A DNA stretch of 33,877 nt. Source: Bryobacterales bacterium. GTDB lineage: Bacteria; Acidobacteriota; Terriglobia; Bryobacterales; Bryobacteraceae. Position 1 is the stretch's first letter. Each line of letters starts with the position of its first letter. Below are positions 15,869 through 23,050 of this stretch, piece after piece. The position numbers and the translations under genes were made by a program. The stretch lies in the NCBI GenBank assembly GCA_003170915.1, contig PMYB01000069.1, positions 1 through 33,877 on the forward strand, given 5' to 3'. Below the pieces are notes generated by a model, which was not told the origin of the DNA, did not search any database, and saw only the letters and a list, made by a program, of their open reading frames with translations.

Positions 15869-16487
15869 CCACGTTCTGTTTCGCGAGGGCCTGAGCCGCC
15901 TTCTGGCTTCGGAGCCCGACTTCGAGATGGTGGGCAACTGCGGCACGTCCGCCGAGGCCCTGGAGGTTCTGAAAGGCTCGCCGGCCGATGTCGTCCTGCT
16001 GGATTTCGATCTCGGCGAGGATCACGGCAGCCAGTTCATCGCGGCGGCCCGCCGGGCCGGCTACGCTGGAAAGATCCTGATGGTGACCGCCGGAATGGAT
16101 GCGGCCGAATCGTCCATCGCCTTGCAATTGGGCGCGTCGGGCATCTTTCTGAAGCACAATTCTCCGGGGACGCTGGCTAAGGCCATCCGGCTGGTGGCGA
16201 GCGGAGAGATGTGGGTGGACCAGCGCGTCATTCACCTCATGGCCGACGGAATCCATCGGCGCGAAGGTCTCAGCTTTCAGAAGGTCCTGACGGAGCGCGA
16301 GCAGCAGGTGCTCCGGGGCATATTCGAGGGCCTCACGAACAAAGAGATCGCCGCCCGGCTGGGGGTATCGGAGAGCGCGGTGAAGGCCACGCTACAGCAG
16401 TTATTTCAAAAGACTCGCGTGCGGACACGCAGCCAGCTTGTAAGAATCGCGCTCGAGAGCTCCCTCGGCACCACGCGAAAGCTTTGA
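15807..16487 (+). CDS. NarL/LuxR-family response regulator
   Basis: A 226-residue regulator. The receiver has the acidic pair LLDDH (D20/D21), phospho-acceptor D66 in VVLLDFDLG, T94 and K116. A LuxR-type helix-turn-helix follows (about 160-215): LTEREQQVLRGIFEGLTNKEIAARLGVSES and the recognition helix AVKATLQQLF. The start may be ATG 15807 or ATG 15819; both lie inside the kinase 3' end (overlap 50-62 bp), so kinase and regulator are co-translated. Its 3' end overlaps the convergent PEP-CTERM gene by 87 bp. A HisKA-type kinase paired with a NarL-type regulator is less common than a HisKA_3 kinase in that role. Confidence 0.92.
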   Translation: MRRIMNGQANTERIRLLLLDDHVLFREGLSRLLASEPDFEMVGNCGTSAEALEVLKGSPADVVLLDFDLGEDHGSQFIAAARRAGYAGKILMVTAGMDAAESSIALQLGASGIFLKHNSPGTLAKAIRLVASGEMWVDQRVIHLMADGIHRREGLSFQKVLTEREQQVLRGIFEGLTNKEIAARLGVSESAVKATLQQLFQKTRVRTRSQLVRIALESSLGTTRKL

Positions 16488-17135
16488 CTTGCGCAGCCTC
16501 GCGAGCGCCCAGAGCAGCGCGCCTCCGCCGAGTAGCAGCACTCCCGAACACGGTTCCGGCGCGCCGGGAGGGTCGGGAGGGTCTGACGCCTCCAGTAGGG
16601 CGGCCCCGCCCAGCCTCGCGCCCACGCTGAGCCCGCCGCCCCCCAGGCTCACATTCAGGTCCTGCTGCAAGGTGTAGGGTGGCAGGCCCACGGTCAGGGC
16701 CGGTCCAGTGTTGAGCAGAATCAAGACTGCCGGCGAGCTGCCGAACAACTGTTGCGAAAGCGTCTCGGAAAGGTGCAGCGAGCCATCGAGAGCCGAGACC
16801 GCTCCGCCATAACGGGAGCCTCGGAACGTCCCCGGAACAAAGCTCAGCGGCGCGCCGAACGAAACCGAAACGGAGCCATCGCCCGATTCGAGAACCGCTT
16901 CGATCTGCGCCAGCGGATCCTCCGCAGCCGACACGAATACGAACCCCACGGAGGTGGGGTACACTGCAAGTCCGTAATTCCCGGCGTCGATGCCGAAATT
17001 CCAGGATGGAACCGTGAACGATAGCGCGTCGCTGGTATCGAGCAGAGCCGCAACCTGGGCGGAAACGTTAATCGTTCCCGCGCCGAGGGGCAGCGCTACC
17101 AGAACTACGGCCAATCCACACCATCGGTATGCCAT
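16401..17135 (-). CDS. PEP-CTERM sorting-domain protein
   Basis: A 244-residue exported protein. A signal peptide at 1-20 (MAYRWCGLAVVLVALPLGAG) precedes a beta-rich body of unknown function. The C-terminus has APEPCSG (PEP at 193-195), a hydrophobic helix VLLLGGGALLWALA and a basic patch RLRKSK, the PEP-CTERM signal recognised by exosortase. Such signals normally end the protein within a few residues; here 26 more follow (from 219), antisense to the regulator gene. ATG 17135 has AGGA upstream at fair spacing; the ATG at 17180 has none. The target is the cell surface or matrix. Confidence 0.7.
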   Translation of the reverse strand: MAYRWCGLAVVLVALPLGAGTINVSAQVAALLDTSDALSFTVPSWNFGIDAGNYGLAVYPTSVGFVFVSAAEDPLAQIEAVLESGDGSVSVSFGAPLSFVPGTFRGSRYGGAVSALDGSLHLSETLSQQLFGSSPAVLILLNTGPALTVGLPPYTLQQDLNVSLGGGGLSVGARLGGAALLEASDPPDPPGAPEPCSGVLLLGGGALLWALARLRKSKLSRGAEGALERDSYKLAACPHASLLK

Positions 17136-17181
17136 TTGTTGTAATCCTAAGCTGCGGATCACCGGATGAACAGAACTCATA

Positions 17182-17191
17182 GTACTAGTAC
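17182..17191. promoter_or_regulatory. 10-bp palindrome between divergent genes
   Basis: GTACTAGTAC is a perfect palindrome in the 126-bp gap between the PEP-CTERM gene (-) and the crotonase gene (+). A TACAAT (17243-17248) precedes the crotonase ATG by 13 bases. The only TTGCAG-like -35 lies 20 bases before it, so the promoter itself is weak. Operator status is a guess. Confidence 0.25.
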
Positions 17192-17261
17192 GGCACCGGT
17201 CTATGACTAGGACGCCTTGCAGCGAATGGGATTAGATTGCAGTACAATTTGGGGAAATCAC

Positions 17262-18038
17262 ATGAACTTCGAGAACATCTGTATGGCGCGGGAGGGGCTG
17301 GCCGCGGTCGTGACCCTGAACCGGCCGCAACGCCGCAATCCGCTCTCGCTCGGTCTGATGCTGGAACTGATCGGCTGTCTGGATGAGATCGGCCGCAACC
17401 GCGACATCCGCACGGTGATCCTGGCGGCTGCCGGAAAGGTTTTCTGTTCCGGCCACGACCTCTCCGAAATGACCGGCCGGAATATCGACGAATACCGCCG
17501 CATCTTCGACGTTTGCACCCAGCTCATGATGAAGATCCAAGCCATTCCGCAGCCGGTCATCGCCGAAGTGCAAGGCATTGCCACCGCCGCCGGATGCCAG
17601 TTGGTGGCCACCTGCGACCTGGCGGTGGCTGCCGAGGAGGCGGCCTTCGGCACCCCCGGCGTGAAGATCGGGCTGTTCTGCACCACCCCCATGGTGCCGC
17701 TCGCGCGCGCTGTCGGCCGCAAGCGCGCCCTTCAAATGCTGCTCACCGGCGAACTGGTAGACGCCCGTACGGCGGCGGATTGGGGGCTGATCAACCTGGT
17801 GGTCTCCGCCTCCGATCTGCCGGCGGCCACGCGGAAACTGGCGGCCAAGGTGGCGGAGGCCAGCTCGCTGGTAGTGGCGCTGGGCAAGCAGGCCTGGTAC
17901 ACGCAGATCGATCTCGACCAGGCCAAAGCCTACGCCTATGCCCAGGAAGTCATATCGATGAACGCCATGGCCGCCGACGCGCAGGAAGGCATATCGGCGT
18001 TCCTGGGGAAGCGGGCGCCTTGCTGGAGCGGCAAGTAG
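17262..18038 (+). CDS. enoyl-CoA hydratase/isomerase-like protein (ECHDC3-like)
   Basis: A 258-residue crotonase-fold protein. Oxyanion-hole segments are FCSGHDLSEM (61-70) and GIATAAGCQLVATCD (105-119). The wording ATAAGCQLVATCDLAVA with FGTPGVKIGLFCTTP is that of the ECHDC3 subgroup. The two catalytic glutamates of true hydratases, in GCE and PE, are replaced by Q113 and G133, so ordinary water addition is unlikely; the natural reaction is unknown. ATG 17262 has GGGGA about ten bases upstream; an earlier in-frame ATG at 17217 lacks this. The decayed galactarate dehydratase gene lies 66 bp downstream on the same strand. Confidence 0.88.
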   Translation: MNFENICMAREGLAAVVTLNRPQRRNPLSLGLMLELIGCLDEIGRNRDIRTVILAAAGKVFCSGHDLSEMTGRNIDEYRRIFDVCTQLMMKIQAIPQPVIAEVQGIATAAGCQLVATCDLAVAAEEAAFGTPGVKIGLFCTTPMVPLARAVGRKRALQMLLTGELVDARTAADWGLINLVVSASDLPAATRKLAAKVAEASSLVVALGKQAWYTQIDLDQAKAYAYAQEVISMNAMAADAQEGISAFLGKRAPCWSGK

Positions 18039-18104
18039 GGGCTAGGCACGCCCAGCCCGGACGACTCGGCCCCCTCCCTACCGAACTCCAAGGCCGGCCA
18101 GTCG

Positions 18105-19079
18105 GTGCTGCGCTACGGCCAGACCATCGGATTCGCCAATCGAACCATTCCGGCGGGGTCCTGGGTGCGGGAAGAAATGATCGATATGCCCGCTCCGCCG
18201 CCGCTCGACCGGCTCCCGCTCTCGACCGCCGTTCCCGCTCCGCTCCCGCCTCTTCCGGACTGCACGTTTGAGGGCTATCGGCATCCCGATGGCTCCGCGG
18301 GAACCCGCAACATCCTCGGAATCGCCACCACGGTTCAGTGTGTCGCGCCCACCGTCGAATACGCCGCGCGGCGTATCAAAGCCGAATTGCTGCCGCGCTT
18401 TTCCAATGTGGACGATGTCGTCGCCGTCACTCACTCCTATGGCTGCGGCGTAGCCATCGATGCGCCCGGCGCCGCCATCCCCATCCGCACGCTGAAGCAC
18501 ATCTCGCTGCACCCCAACCTGGCGGGCGCGCCTCTGGTCGTCTCGCTCGGCTGCGAAAAGCTGCAACCCGCGCGGCTGTTCGGGAGCGAGTTTCCGATCT
18601 TGGGCGAGGCCAACGTGATTCGCCTTCAGGACCTCCGCGGTTTCGCGGAGATGGTCGCGGCCATTATGGATGCGGCGGAGAAGCGGCTCGTCGAACTCGA
18701 CCGCCGCCGCCGGCGGACCTGCCCGGCGGCCGGCCTCGTCGTCGGACTGCAATGTGGTCATCTGCTCACCCCGCGCGCGGAAACTCCGCAAGTCGCGCGC
18801 GCGCTCATCCGCGAAATGCAGTGGTATGACGAATATCTCGCGCGCGGCCAAGCCGACCGGAGCGCCAACACTACGCCCGGCAACAAGCGCGGTGGCCTGG
18901 CAAACATCGTCGAGAAGGCCCTCGGCAGCATCGCCACCGGCCAGGCCACCATCGAGCAGGTGGGATGGGAGATCTTTCGCTTCATCCTGGATGTCGCCAG
19001 CGGCCGCAAGAAAACCTGGGCCGAGCACTGGGGGCTGGCGAATGCCCTCTCGCCGTTCAACCCCGGGCCCGTCACATAG
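18105..19079 (+). pseudogene. garD: galactarate dehydratase gene with in-frame deletions
   Basis: The translation is clearly GarD-type (UxaA superfamily): [77 protein letters not shown] and an ending FNPGPVT. GarD is about 520 residues; this frame has 324. Against GarD as I remember it, about 40 residues are lost after QCG (18758), removing the conserved GGSDAFSG block. About 80 are lost at GSIATG (near 18935), removing the FTTGRGTPYG block. Most of the N-terminal domain is absent too. All joins keep the frame. GTG 18105 is only the first possible start; the open frame continues upstream to the crotonase stop. Loss of such conserved blocks makes activity unlikely. Confidence 0.75.
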
Positions 19080-19089
19080 GAAGCTTTCC

Positions 19090-20892
19090 CTAGAAGATGA
19101 AGCTGAGGCCGCCGCGGAAACTGCGGGGGGTCTCGACCAGCAGCACGCGCTGGCCGCCGGCCATGCCCAGCGGCAGATAACCCTGCGCCAGCATGTTGCG
19201 CAGATCGGCGGTGGCTTCCATGCGCCAGGGCAGCATGGAGAAGCCCGGAATCGGCTGCCGGATGTAAACGTTCAACCCCGGCATGGGCCCGACAGCCTGG
19301 GTGCTGTACAGGTGCCCGGGCATGGCCCAGCGGTTACCGTCCGTCCACTGATAGCTGGCGATCATGTGCGTGCCGGTCCACGGCGAGGTGGCCGCGATGC
19401 GGGTGGTGGCGGCCTGCGTGCGGCCCGAACGGATCATGGAACGCAGCTCATCGGGACTGTCGCTGACGATCTCGCGGTCCTGCGCGGTGAGCGCGCCCAT
19501 GGAACCATACATCAGAGTGGCGCTCAAATGCTCGCCCACGTTCTGCGTGACGGCGGCCGTGTATCCCACGCTGTGATAATTGCCGGCGTCGAAGATGGAG
19601 TTGCCGGAGAAGAGGTCGGGGAGGATGTCGCCGCCGCTGTACATACCCGCGGGCGCCACCAGCGAGAGCGCCGCGTTGGTCACCGATTCGCGGTAGGCGG
19701 AAACCTGATAGGTCCGGGACCGGGCCTTGAGAGAGTACGTCAATTCGTACTCTTCGCCGCGCTGGATTTTCGGCCGCGCGCCCAGCAAAGAGATGCGCGG
19801 GAACAGGCCGAGGGTGCTGAGATCGCGCTGCAGATCCGCATCCTGGGAGACCGTGCCGGCGAGGTCGGGCCGCCCGTTGCCGGACGTGTAGGCAAAATCC
19901 ACTTCGGCGTTCTTCCCGGCCTTGTAGCTCAGGCGCGCGTAGGGGCTGAAATAGTTCAGGCGATCGAAGAACGAGACCGAATCGAGCGTGAATCCATACT
20001 GGAGCGCGACGTCTTCGGTAAGCGCGGTGCGGTCACTGAAGGCGGCCGACATGGAGCGCAACATCGGCAAAGCCGAGTCCGTCCCCGTCAGTGCCGCGCC
20101 CAGGCGCCCGGGCAGGAATAATTGCCGCATGGTGAGGGAAACCTCGGGGCTGCCGCCGGCGATGTCGCGGCTATAGCTGGTGCGGAACGCCGCGGTGGGC
20201 ACGCCCGTCTGCGATCCGTATCCCACGTTGCCGCTCACCTGGAGCATGTTGTCGCCGTATAGCGAAGTAGCCAGCGCAAAAGCGGTGCCGAGATCGGCCT
20301 CGTTGCCGATACCCGTGACCAGCGGGCCATCCCCCGCGGAAACTTTCAGGATGCCGCGCGTATCCGAGAACAGCGCGTTGCGCGCGCTGGTTGCCCGGTT
20401 GCCAGCCAGTGGATCGGCGGCGAATCGCAGCACCGGCCGCGTGGATGAGGCGGTGCGCAGAACCCACTTCCACTCGTCGCTCATGAGACTGCCGCTTTCG
20501 GCCGACGGATAGGCGAGCTGGATGGTGCTGAACAGCGTGTTCAGGTTCACGTTCAGCACGCTCCGCATGCCGGGCTGCACCAGGATGTTCTTCTTGAGCG
20601 CTGGAACGAAAGTAGCGAGCGTCACTTTGACGGAGTAGAGGTCGGGGAACAGCCCCAGGAACTTGAATTGGCCGCAGTCGTCGGTCTGGACCTTTCCATA
20701 GACGCGGTCCTGGCGGTTGTAGAGCAGGACGATGGCGCCCATCTGCGGGATGCCCATGGAGTCGCTGACCACTCCGCTGATGACACCGGAGAGCTGGATG
20801 GGCCCGGCCGCCGGCGAAACACACGGCGCCGCCAGACAGGCGATGCCTATTGCCAGAAACGCGACCGTCTTATGCGTCTTCGTGCTAAACAT
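19090..20892 (-). CDS. outer-membrane protein with carboxypeptidase-regulatory domain
   Basis: A 600-residue protein. A signal peptide (about 1-28) is followed by a carboxypeptidase-regulatory-like domain (about 33-115) with GVISGVVSDSMGIPQMGA and DCGQFKFLGLFPDLYSVKV. The rest is beta-barrel-like, ending FRGGLSFIF with a terminal Phe as BAM substrates do. It resembles shortened members of the TonB-dependent-receptor-like proteins abundant in Acidobacteriota, but no TonB box or plug domain is recognised. ATG 20892 is chosen; a GTG at 20922 lies inside a hairpin. It follows the GWxTD gene by 39 bp and is probably co-transcribed. The substrate is unknown. Confidence 0.75.
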   Translation of the reverse strand: MFSTKTHKTVAFLAIGIACLAAPCVSPAAGPIQLSGVISGVVSDSMGIPQMGAIVLLYNRQDRVYGKVQTDDCGQFKFLGLFPDLYSVKVTLATFVPALKKNILVQPGMRSVLNVNLNTLFSTIQLAYPSAESGSLMSDEWKWVLRTASSTRPVLRFAADPLAGNRATSARNALFSDTRGILKVSAGDGPLVTGIGNEADLGTAFALATSLYGDNMLQVSGNVGYGSQTGVPTAAFRTSYSRDIAGGSPEVSLTMRQLFLPGRLGAALTGTDSALPMLRSMSAAFSDRTALTEDVALQYGFTLDSVSFFDRLNYFSPYARLSYKAGKNAEVDFAYTSGNGRPDLAGTVSQDADLQRDLSTLGLFPRISLLGARPKIQRGEEYELTYSLKARSRTYQVSAYRESVTNAALSLVAPAGMYSGGDILPDLFSGNSIFDAGNYHSVGYTAAVTQNVGEHLSATLMYGSMGALTAQDREIVSDSPDELRSMIRSGRTQAATTRIAATSPWTGTHMIASYQWTDGNRWAMPGHLYSTQAVGPMPGLNVYIRQPIPGFSMLPWRMEATADLRNMLAQGYLPLGMAGGQRVLLVETPRSFRGGLSFIF

Positions 20893-20910
20893 CCGCGACG
20901 CCCATTTGGG

Positions 20911-20928
20911 GAGCGGGCGCACCCGCTC
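20911..20928. repeat. GC-rich hairpin between GWxTD and barrel genes
   Basis: GAGCGGG (20911-20917) and CCCGCTC (20922-20928) form a perfect 7-bp stem with a 4-base loop, three bases after the GWxTD stop on the minus strand. There is no T-run, so it is more likely an attenuating or mRNA-stabilising hairpin than a full terminator. Confidence 0.45.
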
Positions 20929-20931
20929 ACA

Positions 20932-22641
20932 CTAGGTTACCGTAAATTGGACCGACGGGGTAAGGGTTTGGTTGCGATTTTTATCCGTTACCTTCAGCCG
21001 GAGCGTGTACTGGCCCGGAACCAGGGTATTGAGGGGAAGAAGTTTTTCAATTGTGACCTGGCTGGTGGAGGCGCCTGGAATCTGCCCCACGTCCTCGGTG
21101 AAATTGAAGATCCGCTCGTTGGTGCCGTTTTTCACCACTTCGTACTCCACCTGCCCGGACGGCAAATGGGTTCCCTCTTCCGCCCCGAAGTTATAGAGTT
21201 TTAAGTAGATACCCATCTTTTCATCGTGCTTGAAGACGTCATCCATGCGCGGCCGCACCTTGGAGTCGCCAATCACGAACTGGCCGGTGCCGATGCTCTT
21301 GGAGGGGACCTTTTCAATCAGGTCGGCCAGAATCAGGGTGCTGGAAGACAGCTTATCGGCATCGAGGCGGGGCACCGTAACGGCCACCTCATAGTTGCTG
21401 AGGTTGCCGCCCACGACGTCCTTGGCCATGACGTTTAGCCGGTAGGTGCCCGGCGCCAGCGGAATCGTCTTCTGATAAATAGACTTGCGCTTGGTGTAAT
21501 CTTGCAGGTACTCGGGCGGAGTGGTGCACGTGACGGTGTCTTCGAATACGCTCACCACGCGCCGGGTCATGGTGCTGAATTTCCCGTAGATGTCGACCAC
21601 CGCCTTCTGCACGCCGTCCTTGAGCTGGAATTGCAGGTCCTTGTTGTCGAACTGGAGCGTCACGTTGGTGAGAACCGAGGCGTCCGTAACGGGGAAGAAG
21701 TCGTACCTCGTTTTCATGGGCAGGATGTTGTAGCTGAGGCGCGAGGTAATGGCGGATTCCAGGTCCTTGAACTTGATCTGCGGTGGCTTTTGCAGGTTGG
21801 CGAACTGCTCCAGGCGCGTGAACTCGTTCATGCTCTCGGTTTCGCCGCCGAATGGGGTGCCGAGGTGAGTGCCGTCGGTGCGGTTGAAGCGGTCGGTCTT
21901 GTCGGCGAGCCCCATCGACTCCATCATGGTGAGGCCGGCGCCCGGCACGTAGAGCAGCGCGTCCTTTTCGGACGGGTCCATGGTCATGCGATACTCGCCC
22001 GACATGGTGGGGTCGACGAACTCGATAATGATGTTGGTGCCGACGCCTTCGATGTAGCGGTAGCGCCACTGTTCGAAGGGGAAGGTGGAAGTCTCGCCGC
22101 CGCCCTCTTCGGGAGGCCGCTCGTAAGTGCCGCCGGAGGGGTGGGACTCGATTTCGTCGGCCGGGCCGTAGGTAATATAGATGCGCCCGCGGTCGGTCTT
22201 CCAGCCGGGGATGCCCGAAGCGTAATGCTCGTTGGCGTAAGCGATGCGCCGGTAGTGCTCTTCCTTGAACTCGTTTTCGACGGTATCCGGGGTGGGATCG
22301 CGGCGCAGCCAGAACTGCTCGATGAACTGCTCGCGCTCTTCATCGGTCGCGAGGCGCTTGAAGGCAGCGCGCTCTTCGTCGGTGATGATGTAGGCGACGT
22401 CCTCGTTCAGCCATTTGCGGTAGGGCGTTTCGAGCTCCTTGCGGAGCTTCTCCTCGCGTTTCTTCTTCTCCCTTTCCGACAAGGGCCGGGAGATGGTTTC
22501 GCGCTGGGGCGCAGTGGAGGACTTCTTGGTATCTGGCGGATTCTGATTCTGATCCGTCTGCTGTGCCACGGCGAAGAGGCCGATGACAATGGACAAGGAA
22601 ACGCAGGCAATCGAAAGGCGCGTGGCGTTCATACGGCTCAC
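20932..22641 (-). CDS. GWxTD domain-containing exported protein
   Basis: A 569-residue protein with a signal peptide (about 1-27), a charged coiled region SEREKKKREEKLRKELE, and the GWxTD domain: KWLNEDVAYIITDEERAAF, FWLRRDPTPDT and GIPGWKTDRGRIYITYG, with GWKTD at 146-150. The rest is beta-rich, with Ig-like strands near the end (LVPGQYTLRLKVTDKNRNQ). GWxTD proteins are frequent in Acidobacteriota and Bacteroidota; their role is not established. GTG at 22641 is chosen because GAGGA stands five or six bases upstream; ATG 22632 is three codons later. A good promoter lies upstream and the barrel protein follows on the same strand. Confidence 0.9.
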   Translation of the reverse strand: MSRMNATRLSIACVSLSIVIGLFAVAQQTDQNQNPPDTKKSSTAPQRETISRPLSEREKKKREEKLRKELETPYRKWLNEDVAYIITDEERAAFKRLATDEEREQFIEQFWLRRDPTPDTVENEFKEEHYRRIAYANEHYASGIPGWKTDRGRIYITYGPADEIESHPSGGTYERPPEEGGGETSTFPFEQWRYRYIEGVGTNIIIEFVDPTMSGEYRMTMDPSEKDALLYVPGAGLTMMESMGLADKTDRFNRTDGTHLGTPFGGETESMNEFTRLEQFANLQKPPQIKFKDLESAITSRLSYNILPMKTRYDFFPVTDASVLTNVTLQFDNKDLQFQLKDGVQKAVVDIYGKFSTMTRRVVSVFEDTVTCTTPPEYLQDYTKRKSIYQKTIPLAPGTYRLNVMAKDVVGGNLSNYEVAVTVPRLDADKLSSSTLILADLIEKVPSKSIGTGQFVIGDSKVRPRMDDVFKHDEKMGIYLKLYNFGAEEGTHLPSGQVEYEVVKNGTNERIFNFTEDVGQIPGASTSQVTIEKLLPLNTLVPGQYTLRLKVTDKNRNQTLTPSVQFTVT

Positions 22642-22677
22642 CGTTTCCTCAGGACAGGGCTCAATTGGCTTACACCT

Positions 22678-22707
22678 ATTCTAGATCGGGCGGTTAGACA
22701 CGGTCAA
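22678..22707 (-). promoter_or_regulatory. sigma-70-like promoter for the GWxTD operon
   Basis: On the minus strand TTGACC (22707-22702) and TAGAAT (22683-22678) are separated by 18 bases. Transcription would begin near 22670, giving a leader of about 30 bases that contains the GAGGA ribosome binding site. This is among the closest matches to consensus in the window. Confidence 0.55.
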
Positions 22708-22747
22708 TCCCGTGAACCGGGGGCACAGGTGTGCCGAGGAGGGGCAA

Positions 22748-23050
22748 ATGCGTGAAACCTCTTTCGGTCTACCGGCCTCCCGCACCCCGCAAGGCAAAAC
22801 CCGTGCTTCACAAAATGCCCGCAAACACGGCTTCACCGCCGCCCGCTTCGAAGCCGGCTTCTTCACCACCTGCCTCAACGAGTCCTGCGACATCAACGGA
22901 GAAGCCCTCCTCCCCATGAACTCGGAACTCGCCGGGAATATCGAAATCACCAAGGCCAGGAACAGCAACCTCATGCTGGGCGATGGATTCCACCGCTGCT
23001 CCCGCCCCGGCCCCCGGCCCCCGGCGTTTTTCGGTGACAATAAGTCATGA
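22748..23050 (+). pseudogene. fragment of an RTPxGK...ARKHG family gene
   Basis: A 100-codon frame in which SRTPQGKTRASQNARKHGFTA (split here as SRTPQGKTRA and SQNARKHGFTA) matches the N-terminal signature of a short protein family common in Acidobacteriota and Planctomycetes. After this signature the frame has no recognisable continuation; it turns into Pro-rich sequence and overlaps the GH3 start by 4 bases. I therefore treat it as a truncated copy. A small intact protein cannot be excluded. A palindrome GGCACA-GG-TGTGCC (22722-22735) lies just upstream. Confidence 0.4.
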
